From a virus: 37,955 nucleotides of DNA. Shown here in pieces: positions 14,716-23,896 of the stretch (positions are counted from its first letter, which is position 1; every line of letters starts with the position of its first letter). The notes beneath the pieces are model-generated. The model saw only the letters and a list, made by a program, of their open reading frames with translations. It searched no databases and was not told the DNA's origin. The DNA lies in IMG/VR virus record IMGVR_UViG_3300046507_000257, positions 1 to 37,955 of that record; one strand, given 5' to 3'. A program made the position numbers and the translations under genes.

Positions 14716-17700
14716 CTAACGGCGACTGTTAAACTGATTCGCGGCTGTAGCGCCTGCCACGTATCCGGCTTTCTGCGATAGCTGCTCGACGAACAGACGA
14801 CGCGCCGCGAGCGATTCATAATTGCGTAGCGCCGCGGCCAATAGTTTACCGTTAGACAGAAGCTTCGCAGCGTTCTCGGTGGTTATTGACGAGACCTTTT
14901 GCGTGATCGTGCGGCCGATTGCACCAGTCAAAGCGCCTGCTGCGAGGCCGCCCACCGTGCCAAACGGACCGGCAGCAGATCCGAGCGCACCGCCGATCAG
15001 GCTTTGCACCGCGCTATCCCTGAACGCCTCGCCGATGTTCCGGCCGAATCGCCTTCCCGCGCTCTGGTTCTGCGCGGTGTCGCTGCCGCCGATCTTGCCG
15101 GTTTTGGCATACGTCGTCGCCTGGTTGTGCAAGTCCTTTGCTACGCTACTGAACTGCTGCGCATCCTCTTTCGCCATGTAGGGCGAGAAATCGTCGGCCG
15201 TATCCTTGAACGATTTGCGGTTGAATTCTGTGCCGCCGCGACTATTCGGATTGCGCTCGGCAACTTCGCTCATTGCCAACTCGCGAGCTTTCTGCTGGCG
15301 AATCGCGATCGCTTTAGCTCGGTCAGCGGCTTCCATGTCAGGCAGAAGCTTGTCGAGCTTCTTCAGATCGGCAACCGAACTAGCGTCGCTGACGAGTTCC
15401 TGAGCGTTAAACAGAGCCGACTGACTGGTGCGCTGCGACTCGATCGCCGCGACGTTCTGAGCGTGCGCGCCATGCAGTTCCTTGTATGCCTGCGATTGAG
15501 AGTTAAGAACTTTCTGAAACTCGGCATTCGCGCCCGCGTGCTTCTCGCTCGATGCCAGAGCGCGGCGAATGAATTCCTGTCCTTCGGGAGCCAGACCGGT
15601 CAGATCGTTCTTGTTCTGAAGATGCCGGGCGAGTTCGGTCAACGCGTCGAGCGTATCCTTCGGAACCTTGTCGGCCGCACGCGCGCCCGGCTTCATCTGC
15701 TCCGTTTTGACGCTATTGATAGCGGAAACCAGCTTGCCCGGATCGACCTCGTTCGTTACCGGATCAATAGCACTGTACAGGCGGCTCTGCACCGACTGCA
15801 TCGCATCGATCGGCGCGGACGCCTCGCGGAACTTGTTCAGGTAGCTTTCGAACCCGGGCGCGGCTTTCTCGAGTTGCTTGTCGAGCACTTCCTTAACACG
15901 CAGCAGTTCGCGCGACGCCTGGATGCCGGCAGGATTCGCCGTGGCCATCTTCGGGTCGACCATATCGTCGATGCCCTTCCGAATGGAGTCGTACAGCGTC
16001 TTCGCGTCAGTGATCGGCGCGCCGTCGTTGTCGATGATGTTGCGCAGGTTGTTCAGCGACTGAGCGACCGCCGGCCGCTTGCCACTCGGCCCGGCAAGAA
16101 TGCTGTCGATCGTGTTTAGGACAGGCGCGGGATTGGCGGGCTTGGCGTTCTGGAAAACCTGATCAAGATCCTGCGTCGCCTGCTCGCTCCGTGCCGCTTT
16201 CAGCGCGGTCAACTGCTCGGGCGTGCCGATGATCTGCTGAAGCGTATCGCCTGCTTCTGCCTGACGCGCTTTCTGCAAGTCGTCGAACACGGTCGAGCCC
16301 TCGTCCCGCGCCATGCGCTGAGCGAGTTTCACCGGTGCTTCGAACTGCGGCGTGGTCAGCTTCTGCGCGACGTCCTGAGCCATCGGCTGAACTTCCGCCT
16401 GACCTTGAGCCGCCAGTGCATCACTACGCTGCGCCGCTACTTCGGCCGCCTGATCCGCTGCCTGCGGATTGGCCGGCGTGCCCGGATTGTTCGGCGTGCC
16501 CTGCTGCGCCAGTTCGCGCGCAATCGCCTCGTCATTGTTCGCGCTCGCGTTGGCAGCAATCGACGGGTTCGCATTCGTGTTCGCCTTCTGAAGCGTCGTC
16601 ACGTTGGCATCGTTCGCCAGCTCGGCCGCGGTCGGCACATAGCCGGGCGTCTGAGGCGCGGGAGCCGTTTCAAGCTTCGTCGCCAGTCCGCCGGGGGTGT
16701 TGTCCGTTGCCTGAGCGATGTCGGCCGCGACCTGAGCGTCAGGAGCCGCGCCACTCGCCGCTACCTTCGTCGCTTCTGACGGCGATTTGCCGAACATCTC
16801 CTGAAGGCGTGCGATGCCCTTGGCGACGGTCGGGTTCTCAGCCAGCGCGGCGACTCCTTTACCGACAACCGAGCCGAGCCCGAAACCGGCCCCACCAGCG
16901 CCAGCACCGACAGCGGCGTCGCGCACAACTTCAGCACCAGACTTGTTCTGTGCGACAGCGGGAGCAGCACCGGCCACAGCACCGCCAGCCACAGCGCCGG
17001 GAAGCGATGCGCCGCCCATCGAAACATACGGGACCGCAGAGCCGACAACGCCGGCCACGTTGCCCGCAACGCTGTTGTTCGAGTCGCGCGCTATCTGCGC
17101 ATCGATCTGCTGATGCGCGGCTTGTGCCTGATTGGCAAAGTCATTCGCGCCAACCAGACGACCGCCGGCCGATGCGATGTCAAGCAGACTGCCCGCCACG
17201 TTGCCGACGCCCTTTTCTGCGATGTCGGACCACGTGGAACCGTTCTTTGCGGCCGTCGCAGGAGTCTGCGGCGCAGTCGGAGTGGCAGAAGCAGGTAGAC
17301 CTGCGCTGAAGCCCGCACTTGACCCAAAGCCGTCGTTCTGCGGACCAGTCGCATCCTGTGCGGGAGCCTGCTGCGGAGCCTGCGACGGCATCGTCAGCGT
17401 GCCATTGTCGAGCCCCGCCTTGATCGTCGCCAGTTGATCGGGCGTGAGCGTGCCAGCCTGCATCGCAGCGAGCGTTTGCGGACCGATCGGTTTGGGCTGT
17501 GCCGGTGCTTGCTGCTGCGTTGGCTGCTGAGACTGTTGCGGGCGTTGCAATGCGCCAGCGTCAATCGCCAGCTTGCCAGCCTTCACGCGCTGGTCTACTG
17601 CATCCATGTCTTCGGGCGACAGCCGTCCGGCGTTGTAGTCCGCGACAACCTGAGCATTGACACCAGCACCCGGCGCCGCGGCTTTCGGAGCCTGCACCGT

Positions 17701-18228
17701 AGCCGGAACCACCGGAGCAGGTCCGGAACCTCCTAACCCAACTACGGAGGGATCGAGCCCGTACGACGCAGCGCTCGGAAGCGGAGCAGACGGGATCTGA
17801 TCGGCCTGCGGCGTATCCTGGCCGCCTGTCTTCGTGAAGTTCGCCATCACGCGATTGGTGTACGCGCGCGTCTGTCCGCCCCAATTCTTCGGGTCCGTGC
17901 CGCCGATGTACTGCGTCACCGCGCCGGCAGCGCTGCCAGTACGATCGATGCCCTCTTTCAACAGGTATGCAGCACCGAGCGCAGCGGCCTGTGGCGAGGA
18001 TGTCGGATCGATGTTGTACTTCTTGATGATGAGCTGACGCGTTGCCGGCGTAAATTGGTACGGCGAAACGGCTTTTGCCGAACTAACCTGATCTGCGTTC
18101 GATCGCTCACCTGCTACGCGGACGCTTTGTAGCAATCCAGGAGGAATTCCAGCAGCGGCAGACGCGGCCTCATCGGCCGCAGCGTAGACCGGGTCGCGAT
18201 ACGATACGGGAAAGGTATTGTTGGTCAT
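14716..18228 (-). CDS. Ejection protein with N-terminal lytic transglycosylase domain
   Basis: A 1170-residue internal virion protein. Residues 25-120 are a lysozyme-like transglycosylase domain: catalytic Glu41 in VRVAGERSNADQVSSAKA, then SPYQFTPATR and a helical end with AALGAAYLLKEG and GAVTQYIGG. Residues 190-400 are low-complexity Pro/Gln/Ala linker. Around 400-470 is a Gly/Ala-rich hydrophobic stretch (VVGSAVPYVSMGGASLPGAVAGGAV) that could enter membrane, and the rest is helical with another Gly/Ala segment near 1090-1130. It should be injected with the DNA, open peptidoglycan and help form the trans-envelope conduit, like P22 gp16 or T7 gp16. It overlaps the previous gene by ATGA. Confidence 0.85.
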   Translation of the reverse strand: MTNNTFPVSYRDPVYAAADEAASAAAGIPPGLLQSVRVAGERSNADQVSSAKAVSPYQFTPATRQLIIKKYNIDPTSSPQAAALGAAYLLKEGIDRTGSAAGAVTQYIGGTDPKNWGGQTRAYTNRVMANFTKTGGQDTPQADQIPSAPLPSAASYGLDPSVVGLGGSGPAPVVPATVQAPKAAAPGAGVNAQVVADYNAGRLSPEDMDAVDQRVKAGKLAIDAGALQRPQQSQQPTQQQAPAQPKPIGPQTLAAMQAGTLTPDQLATIKAGLDNGTLTMPSQAPQQAPAQDATGPQNDGFGSSAGFSAGLPASATPTAPQTPATAAKNGSTWSDIAEKGVGNVAGSLLDIASAGGRLVGANDFANQAQAAHQQIDAQIARDSNNSVAGNVAGVVGSAVPYVSMGGASLPGAVAGGAVAGAAPAVAQNKSGAEVVRDAAVGAGAGGAGFGLGSVVGKGVAALAENPTVAKGIARLQEMFGKSPSEATKVAASGAAPDAQVAADIAQATDNTPGGLATKLETAPAPQTPGYVPTAAELANDANVTTLQKANTNANPSIAANASANNDEAIARELAQQGTPNNPGTPANPQAADQAAEVAAQRSDALAAQGQAEVQPMAQDVAQKLTTPQFEAPVKLAQRMARDEGSTVFDDLQKARQAEAGDTLQQIIGTPEQLTALKAARSEQATQDLDQVFQNAKPANPAPVLNTIDSILAGPSGKRPAVAQSLNNLRNIIDNDGAPITDAKTLYDSIRKGIDDMVDPKMATANPAGIQASRELLRVKEVLDKQLEKAAPGFESYLNKFREASAPIDAMQSVQSRLYSAIDPVTNEVDPGKLVSAINSVKTEQMKPGARAADKVPKDTLDALTELARHLQNKNDLTGLAPEGQEFIRRALASSEKHAGANAEFQKVLNSQSQAYKELHGAHAQNVAAIESQRTSQSALFNAQELVSDASSVADLKKLDKLLPDMEAADRAKAIAIRQQKARELAMSEVAERNPNSRGGTEFNRKSFKDTADDFSPYMAKEDAQQFSSVAKDLHNQATTYAKTGKIGGSDTAQNQSAGRRFGRNIGEAFRDSAVQSLIGGALGSAAGPFGTVGGLAAGALTGAIGRTITQKVSSITTENAAKLLSNGKLLAAALRNYESLAARRLFVEQLSQKAGYVAGATAANQFNSRR

Positions 18229-19574
18229 TTCGTCGGATCGAAGGAGTTTTCGCCCGGCGTCGTGTAGTAGCTCGGCGCCGCCTTCTTGCTGAACTGCGTG
18301 AAGCTGTCACCCTGCTTGACGAATGCCGCCCCGCTCGGCGTCTGGATAGTCATGTCACGGTACGCCGGCCCGAACGAGCCGTTATTGCTGCGCGCCCAAT
18401 CGCCGCGAGCGTTCGACCATGCGGCTTTCGACGCGAGGAACTTCTGCCGCGCTTGCAGGTACGTGGCCCATGCCTTCGGACTGTCCGTGATCTGTGGCAC
18501 GTTCTGCACTGCACGAGCCGTCGACGCGTCTGTAAAATTGCCGTTGACCATGCTCGCCGTTTCGGCCTGCGTGACCAGAGATGCAGCCTCCTGTCGCAAC
18601 TGCTGAAGCTTCGACGTGTCGCCTGTCCACTTCCGGCCTGCCTGATCCCACGTCGCCCCGAGCAAACCACTCGTGCCGCCGTTCTCGATCTGATTGAACG
18701 CGCCGGCGAGTTCGCCCGATTGGTCGGCGATCTGCTGATTCCGTTGTCCGTCGTCGTATTCCTTCTGCGACGAGGCGATCGCCGCGGGAGGCGCGACCAA
18801 TTGCTGATTGGTGACGCCCGTCTGAGCCGTCGTCAGACCAGTTCCAGCCTGAGTCGATTCGACATTCGCTTGAGCTTGCGCAGGGGCATATGCGGCCGCC
18901 GTTCCAGCACGAGAAGCATCTGCGTTTGCCTGAGCGACCGCCGCTGGGACTGTTGCCTGCGCCACGACCGCGCCAGCTTGGGATTTCTGGTTCGCATACA
19001 GTTGATCCGCTGTATTTGCACTGCCCGAATTCAGGATGCTCGAAGCGACCTGCATCGCAGCCTGCGGATTCTTCTGGATCAGTGCTTCGAATGAGCGCGT
19101 GGTCGCCGCGCCCTGAGCGTCGCCAGAGTTCTCCTGACGCACCGCACGCGCCTCCAACAGTTCGAGCGCGCCGTTCGGATCGTTCGCCTGCAACCGTGCC
19201 TGCATTCCTGCAACCGTGCTGACAGCGTCCGACGACATGCGAGCTCGCACGTTCTGCCAGTTCGTTTGCGCCTGCTGCGTGTTCTGGTTGACCGTCTGCG
19301 CGAACTCGGGATACTTGACCGCAAGCGCCTGATAGTCGGCCGGCGAGGCGTTCGGATTCGACGCGAGCGCCTGCGATTCCATCTGGAACGCCTGCTGACG
19401 CTGGTTGTTGGCAACTTGAAGCCCAGCGTTTGATACCGTGGCCGCGTTTCCTGCATTCGTAGCGGCTATGCGCGATCCCATCGTGGCATCATTGAATCCA
19501 AGCTGCTGACCCGTCTGCGCCGCCTGCCCCATTTGGGTATCGATACCCTTACCGATGTTTGAGAAGTCGAACAT
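18225..19574 (-). CDS. Ejection protein (P22 gp20-like position)
   Basis: A 449-residue Ala/Gln/Asn-rich, mostly helical protein. It begins MFDFSNIGKGIDTQMGQAAQ and has long repeating helices (AATNAGNAATVSNAGLQVAN, QAGAVVAQATVPAAVAQANA). The C-terminal third has QQIADQSGELAGAFNQIENGG and a compact end (MTIQTPSGAAFVKQGDSF). Composition and place between the short membrane-active ejection protein and the transglycosylase protein match P22 gp20. No enzyme motif is visible. It overlaps both neighbours by a few bases. Confidence 0.72.
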   Translation of the reverse strand: MFDFSNIGKGIDTQMGQAAQTGQQLGFNDATMGSRIAATNAGNAATVSNAGLQVANNQRQQAFQMESQALASNPNASPADYQALAVKYPEFAQTVNQNTQQAQTNWQNVRARMSSDAVSTVAGMQARLQANDPNGALELLEARAVRQENSGDAQGAATTRSFEALIQKNPQAAMQVASSILNSGSANTADQLYANQKSQAGAVVAQATVPAAVAQANADASRAGTAAAYAPAQAQANVESTQAGTGLTTAQTGVTNQQLVAPPAAIASSQKEYDDGQRNQQIADQSGELAGAFNQIENGGTSGLLGATWDQAGRKWTGDTSKLQQLRQEAASLVTQAETASMVNGNFTDASTARAVQNVPQITDSPKAWATYLQARQKFLASKAAWSNARGDWARSNNGSFGPAYRDMTIQTPSGAAFVKQGDSFTQFSKKAAPSYYTTPGENSFDPTK

Positions 19575-20209
19575 TAGGCCGCCTGATATGCACGGTCTGC
19601 ATAGCGGTTGATCCCTTGCGTGATCGACCCAAGACCGGAGTTATATGAATTCGCTAATGACGTGTCAAACATGCCTTGAGCATCGGCCGATTGATTGTTT
19701 GCCCCTGTCACGCCATTCGTTAGGGCGGTGCTTGCCGCCTGCGACGCCGCAATCGATTGGCGGCCTGTATCCATCAACTGACCGTACCCCTGAAGTCGCT
19801 GAGTGATAAGCCCGTTTAGCGTATTGATCGACGTGTTGGCGAGCGTATTGCTCGTATTGCTGCCGCGCAATCCGCCTGTTGCCGAGGCGTTGGCAAGGAT
19901 GTTCTCGTTACCGGTCTGCATCAGCCCTTGGTATTGCGGACCCTGCTTGATCTCATTGATCGCTGTGCCCTGCGCCTGATTGCCATTGATGCCAATCAGA
20001 TTTTCATATCCCGCAATCCCGTTATTTCCGGCGCCGAGATACGGCTGTATTTGCCCCTGCATCGTGTTGAATTGCTGTTGCGCAAATTGCAGGTTGCTCT
20101 GCGCTGCTTGTTGCTGCGCATCTGCCGCATCGCCCGCCGCGCTCGCAGACATAGCAGAACCTGCTATGCCAGCAATGGCAGTCCCCGCGCCTACCGCTGC
20201 TGCTACCAT
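19574..20209 (-). CDS. Ejection protein with membrane-active N-terminus (P22 gp7-like)
   Basis: A 211-residue protein. Residues 1-27 form a Gly/Ala hydrophobic segment (AAAVGAGTAIAGIAGSAMSA) like those of P22 gp7 and other DNA transfer proteins. A Gln-rich coiled region follows (DAQQQAAQSNLQFAQQQFNT), then Asn/Gly/Ser-rich repeats (ASATGGLRGSNTSNTLANTS). It is the first of three consecutive ejection genes. It should be packaged in the capsid and inserted into the host envelope at infection. Confidence 0.75.
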   Translation of the reverse strand: MVAAAVGAGTAIAGIAGSAMSASAAGDAADAQQQAAQSNLQFAQQQFNTMQGQIQPYLGAGNNGIAGYENLIGINGNQAQGTAINEIKQGPQYQGLMQTGNENILANASATGGLRGSNTSNTLANTSINTLNGLITQRLQGYGQLMDTGRQSIAASQAASTALTNGVTGANNQSADAQGMFDTSLANSYNSGLGSITQGINRYADRAYQAA

Positions 20210-20212
20210 AGG

Positions 20213-20623
20213 TCACCCCACCGAAGATTGATATGTGCCTGCCAAAAAGTACGTTCCTGCTGACAGCGCTGCGCCGTCATAGCGAAACAACCTGAGATCC
20301 GCCGAATCCGGGTCAACAACCCCGGTTACTGCGACACCTGCGGCTGATATGCCAGGAATAACGCCCCTCTGGCTGCTCAATCCTTGGTGAGTAAATGGAA
20401 GCGACACGCTCGGGAATCCTCCCGACGTGACCAACGTAATCTCAACGTAAATCTGCGTGCCGATCGACGAATAGACCGCGGTCGCCGATCCGCCCGATAC
20501 AACCGGGTCATACCCGTTCGCCGCGCTGCCGTTCACCACGTTCCCGATCGCGTCTGCAACTGCTGAATCGCCGTTCAGTGCGGCTGTCAGGTACATCTGG
20601 GGGACGCGCGTTAGGTTTCCCAT
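20213..20623 (-). CDS. Unknown beta-rich virion-operon protein
   Basis: A 136-residue protein starting MGNLTRVPQMYLTAALNG. The body is strand-rich (TQIYVEITLVTSG, SAGTYFLAGTYQSS) with no Cys, signal or TM. I used the ATG two bases after the gp10-like stop rather than an in-frame TTG further up. It lies between the tail hub gene and the ejection genes, where P22 has gp26 and gp14. It lacks the long coiled coil of a gp26 needle. A tail-tip or plug role is possible but unsupported. Confidence 0.55.
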   Translation of the reverse strand: MGNLTRVPQMYLTAALNGDSAVADAIGNVVNGSAANGYDPVVSGGSATAVYSSIGTQIYVEITLVTSGGFPSVSLPFTHQGLSSQRGVIPGISAAGVAVTGVVDPDSADLRLFRYDGAALSAGTYFLAGTYQSSVG

Positions 20624-20624
20624 G

Positions 20625-22334
20625 TCAGGTCGCAAGCGCCTCTAGTTCGACGTCCAGACCGAACCACGTCACATGCTGAGTCGTCACGTGCTCGATCCGC
20701 ACCTGCATCTTGTTGCGCGTCAGACCGCCCGGCAGCCACCGAATGCGCTTGCTGTACCCGCCGCGAGTTACCGCCCGCGTGTAGCGCGTCTGCGACCACC
20801 TGATGCCGTCAGACGAGTAAGTCATGGCGATACGCGACGTGTCGCCGGCTTGTCCGGTGATGCACTTCAGTTCGACCGACCTGAGCCCCGCTGAAGCCAG
20901 CGGCAACATAACCATAGGGCTCGAAGTGCGGTGCAGTACAGGAGCACCATAGTGACCGCCAGTAGTGCTATCCAAGAATCCGACACGGTTGTCAGCCAGA
21001 TCGCCACAAGCCCACATGCCGTTGAAACGTACAAAATTACGAGCCCGATAGAAAGCATTCGCTTCGGCTCCGCTGTTCAGTTGCGTCCAGAACTTCACGC
21101 CGAGCCCGGCCGTCGCAGTGGCGTCGAACACCAGCGTCTTGTCCGGGAGATGCACGTACAACAGTTCCGAGTCTTCAAACGAGATCGCCTCAAGCGTCAC
21201 CACCGCGACCTGTTCTTCCGTCAGCTTGGCGAGTTCGAAGTCCACCGCTGCGGAGCTGATCTTGTTCGGCGCGTTGCCGTTGAGCATCCATACGCCGTTA
21301 GGCATGTTCCGGCCGCCGCCAATCCACGCGAGCGTGCGATTGAAATAACACATCGTCTGGCGAGACACACAGCCGATGTCGAACGTGTACGACTGCTGCA
21401 CGGTGAACGGGAAGTTATTGCCACCCGTGTTAGCCATCGTCTGCGTGGTGCGCTGGCCACCGATGTAAAGCTGATTGTTCAGCTTGAAAATATAGGTGAG
21501 GCCGTCCGGATCGTATTCTGCGCTACCGAAGAAGCCAGGAAAGAACGTCAGGTTGACCAGCGAGCTGGACCAGACGTCAACGCCGTCCGTGACCATCACG
21601 TAGCCAGCCATGAAGCACGCGTCGACAATCGGCGTGATGCCGGCCGACTTGCTCATGTCGACCTGGATAAAGTTGCCGAGGCTCGCAAACGTCACATTGA
21701 ACGATGCGCCTGTGCCGCCGCCACTCGAAAGAACCTGCGGAACCGGATTCGGCGGTACGAACTGCGTCAGCACCTGAGGATCGGTCTGAACTACCGCAGC
21801 CGTCACGGCGCCACTCGTTACAGCAGTCACACGGAGCGTCGCGTTGATGCCGAGCGGACCAAGAGTGATCGTGTCGCCAACGTTGTATCCGGTACCGCCA
21901 GAAGCTACAGCCGCAGCCGTTGCGTGGCTGAACCCATTCGGCGTGTAGTAATAGAGGTTGCCCGCGCTGACGATCAGCAGGAAGTCGAAGCTGTTGTCGA
22001 GCCGGCAACGCAGTCCATCGTTCGCCACCGTGCCGATCTTCGTCCGAACGCCATCCGTCGTGTACGAATAGACCGATGCGCCCTGCACGCGGTACATGAT
22101 GCCGTTCCACAGCCATCCGCCGCGGTCAGACTCGCCCGTCACCGTTGCAGGCATAAACTCCGAAAGCCCACCGTGCGACGTAGACGTGCCAGGCTTATCC
22201 TTCGTCGGGATCTGGCGCAGCTTCAGATTGACCGCGAAACTGCCCTGCACATTGCCATCGTCAGTCGTGCTCGTGCCTCCCGTCATCAACGGGATCGGCA
22301 GAGCTTGGACGTTGGCGAGCGGGACTTGTGCCAT
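20625..22334 (-). CDS. Packaged-DNA stabilisation / tail hub protein, P22 gp10 family, with inserted domain
   Basis: A 569-residue protein of the P22 gp10 family, which forms the head-tail hub that closes the portal after packaging. Family traits are the N-terminal LPIPLMTGGTST and VNLKLRQIPTKDKPG, WLWNGIMYRVQG, and a propeller-like series (LYYYTPNGF, VMVTDGVDVW, LYIGGQRTTQ, VWMLNGNAPN) ending in YSSDGIRWSQTRYTR. P22 gp10 is 472 residues. About 80 extra residues here (138-217) form a separate module, GGTGYNVGDTITLGPLGINA to GGGTGASFNVTF, like repeat domains of phage fibres. Confidence 0.85.
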   Translation of the reverse strand: MAQVPLANVQALPIPLMTGGTSTTDDGNVQGSFAVNLKLRQIPTKDKPGTSTSHGGLSEFMPATVTGESDRGGWLWNGIMYRVQGASVYSYTTDGVRTKIGTVANDGLRCRLDNSFDFLLIVSAGNLYYYTPNGFSHATAAAVASGGTGYNVGDTITLGPLGINATLRVTAVTSGAVTAAVVQTDPQVLTQFVPPNPVPQVLSSGGGTGASFNVTFASLGNFIQVDMSKSAGITPIVDACFMAGYVMVTDGVDVWSSSLVNLTFFPGFFGSAEYDPDGLTYIFKLNNQLYIGGQRTTQTMANTGGNNFPFTVQQSYTFDIGCVSRQTMCYFNRTLAWIGGGRNMPNGVWMLNGNAPNKISSAAVDFELAKLTEEQVAVVTLEAISFEDSELLYVHLPDKTLVFDATATAGLGVKFWTQLNSGAEANAFYRARNFVRFNGMWACGDLADNRVGFLDSTTGGHYGAPVLHRTSSPMVMLPLASAGLRSVELKCITGQAGDTSRIAMTYSSDGIRWSQTRYTRAVTRGGYSKRIRWLPGGLTRNKMQVRIEHVTTQHVTWFGLDVELEALAT

Positions 22335-22705
22335 CAGGGATTCGCGTTGCTCGGGCTGTAGAAGATGTCGACGCCCGACGTGTTGGCCGCGGCAAGCACC
22401 GTCGCGTCGTTGTCAGCCGGGTTCAGCGTCACCGCGATCGCCAGCCCGTTCTTCAGCGACAGAGGCTTCACGCCGAAATTGGCGAATACCTGCACGTTCG
22501 CCGGCAGCATGACCGTCATCATCGGCAGATCAGTTCCGAGCGTCGGCGCCTTCGCCAGATCGAAAATCTTCAGGTAGCACGTGACCGTCGCCCATCCGCT
22601 GATGCCGTCCAGATCGCTCGGAAAGGCCGACAGCATGCTTGCGTTGGTCGTGGCTGCGGTGACGAGGTGCTTGGTCTTCAGCGGACTGACTGCGGTAACG
22701 TACAT
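22334..22705 (-). CDS. Unknown beta-sandwich-like virion protein
   Basis: A 123-residue protein from the ATG at 22705, which has a strong AGGAG ribosome site. It is rich in strands (WATVTCYLKIFDLAKAPTLG, PMMTVMLPANVQVFANFGVK, GLAIAVTLNPADND) and has no TM or signal. Its stop overlaps the gp10-like start (TGATG). The position among tail-hub genes suggests a minor virion or decoration protein. No family is assigned. Confidence 0.6.
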   Translation of the reverse strand: MYVTAVSPLKTKHLVTAATTNASMLSAFPSDLDGISGWATVTCYLKIFDLAKAPTLGTDLPMMTVMLPANVQVFANFGVKPLSLKNGLAIAVTLNPADNDATVLAAANTSGVDIFYSPSNANP

Positions 22706-22713
22706 GTGTGCTC

Positions 22714-22926
22714 CTAGAGCGCGACTTTGATTACGTTGCCGGCCGTCGTGTCGATCCACAGCTCACCCGAGCCCGCAGCCGGTTGCACGGTCGGTAGTTG
22801 ATTCAGCACTTGCAAAAGCAGATTGATCGACGTGCGCTGAGTCGTGCCGCTTGACTGCGCGTAGATCGGGACCTGATCGGCGGGGTTCGGCGTCTGGTCG
22901 AACGACAGATTATTGATAGTCGCCAT
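22714..22926 (-). CDS. Small conserved virion-operon protein
   Basis: A 70-residue protein, MATINNLSFDQTPNPADQVP, then TSINLLLQVLNQL and a C-terminal GSGELWIDTTAGNVIKVAL. The last part resembles the trailing strand of fibre-associated proteins. It is tightly packed between the gp4-like gene (1-base gap) and the next gene. No function is recognised. Confidence 0.6.
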   Translation of the reverse strand: MATINNLSFDQTPNPADQVPIYAQSSGTTQRTSINLLLQVLNQLPTVQPAAGSGELWIDTTAGNVIKVAL

Positions 22927-22927
22927 A

Positions 22928-23449
22928 TCACATCCCCGGAATGTTGTTGTTGCCGTCCCACAATTCCATATCCGGGCTCATGTGCGAATCCGGGCCTGCG
23001 TCCAACTGCGGCGGCCGCTGCGGAAAGAACTGCACGCCGTCCGCGAAGATCTGATTGCCGCTTCCAACCGGCATGTTCGTGTTGCGGTGCATCTGTGGGA
23101 TTTTTTTGCCGAAGTACAGCAGGTTGTCCCGCGCGATCTTCAGCTGAGCGACCGTGACCGATGACAGGTTCTTGCCAATGCTCGGCGCCGCGACGATCGC
23201 AGCGGACAAAATCACGAGATTGACCAGTGCCGTCGGTATGTTCACTTCGGTCGACAGATTCGCAACGCCCGGCGCATCGGCATACGACCAGCCCGGGATA
23301 CGCGCGCCCTTGCTCTCCAACTCAGCCAGATTCGCATCCAGACGGTTGCTGATGCGCTCCAAGTCTTCCGGCTCCATGTCATACACAGCCGAAGTCAGGC
23401 CGAGTTCAGCGATGCCTTCCTGGACGAAATATGACTTTGGGGCCCTCAC
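22928..23449 (-). CDS. Tail accessory factor / head completion protein, P22 gp4 family
   Basis: A 173-residue protein matching P22 gp4 (166), which binds the portal ring after packaging and forms the adaptor for gp10. Family phrases are FVQEGIAELGLTSAVYDMEP, DLERISNRLDANLAELESKG, IPGWSYADAP and LAIVAAPSIGKN-like AIVAAPSIGKNL. The C-terminal extension ends in a flexible GPDSHMSPDMELWDGN tail. The start overlaps the upstream 75-residue gene by ATGA. Confidence 0.85.
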   Translation of the reverse strand: MRAPKSYFVQEGIAELGLTSAVYDMEPEDLERISNRLDANLAELESKGARIPGWSYADAPGVANLSTEVNIPTALVNLVILSAAIVAAPSIGKNLSSVTVAQLKIARDNLLYFGKKIPQMHRNTNMPVGSGNQIFADGVQFFPQRPPQLDAGPDSHMSPDMELWDGNNNIPGM

Positions 23450-23673
23450 GACGCATCCTTCTTAGCGTCGCGTGCAGCCTTCGTGCGGCCGTCGACCTTC
23501 TCTTCTGGCTTGACATCGGCCGCTTCCAACGCCTCATGCGCCGACGTGAACCAGCCCGCGGCGATGTGCTCGGCGTGCTCGATCTCGTCGACTACCTTTT
23601 GCACGAGCTTTCCCCACACAACCTCGCCTTCCCCGAGCGCGTCGGCAATCGGCTTGAAAATGGCAATCGTCAT
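23446..23673 (-). CDS. Unknown small charged protein at the head of the late operon
   Basis: A 75-residue protein, MTIAIFKPIADALGEGE, with an amphipathic helix (VVQKVVDEIEHAEHIAAGWF, approximate) and a basic C-terminus (DGRTKAARDAKKDAS). It is the first gene after the promoter candidate at 23705-23732 and is coupled to the gp4-like gene by ATGA. No family is recognised. Confidence 0.55.
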   Translation of the reverse strand: MTIAIFKPIADALGEGEVVWGKLVQKVVDEIEHAEHIAAGWFTSAHEALEAADVKPEEKVDGRTKAARDAKKDAS

Positions 23674-23704
23674 ATCGGCTCCGGAATACTTAGGTTTCCT
23701 GCGT

Positions 23705-23732
23705 ATTTTATCTTAAATGGGATATATATCAA
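23705..23732 (-). promoter_or_regulatory. Candidate promoter for the virion operon
   Basis: On the minus strand -35 TTGATA (23732-23727) and -10 TAAAAT (23710-23705) are 16 bases apart in a markedly AT-rich stretch of an otherwise GC-rich region. Transcription would start near 23698, about 25 bases before the ATG at 23673, which has a GGAG ribosome site. It could be the late promoter. Confidence 0.45.
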
Positions 23733-23896
23733 CGGTTTATGCTGAAAGCCTTGATGTCTCGCCCGCTCAGCTTATGGTTCTGCAAGATGACAAACTTGCC
23801 GGTACGCTCGATGAACTTGTCTACGATTACGGTTCCGTCACGCAGCACGACACGAACACGCGTTCCTCGCTGACAACTTGTGTGCGGAGTCTTCAC
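23729..23896 (-). CDS. Small KOW/Sm-like protein, GTG start
   Basis: A 55-residue protein, VKTPHTSCQRGTRVRVVLRD, then GTVIVDKFIERTGKFVILQN and SGRDIKAFSINR. The short alternating strands with basic residues resemble a KOW or Sm-like beta barrel, suggesting RNA or DNA contact; this is inference. I chose GTG at 23896 because it overlaps the upstream stop as GTGA. A longer reading from 24025 would only run inside the upstream gene in another frame. Confidence 0.6.
   Translation of the reverse strand: MKTPHTSCQRGTRVRVVLRDGTVIVDKFIERTGKFVILQNHKLSGRDIKAFSINR

Noticed and set aside
14899-16119. A 406-codon plus-strand open frame, and others at 16335-17309 and 20931-22361
   Set aside because: Antisense to the ejection and hub genes, with Arg-rich compositions typical of shadow frames.
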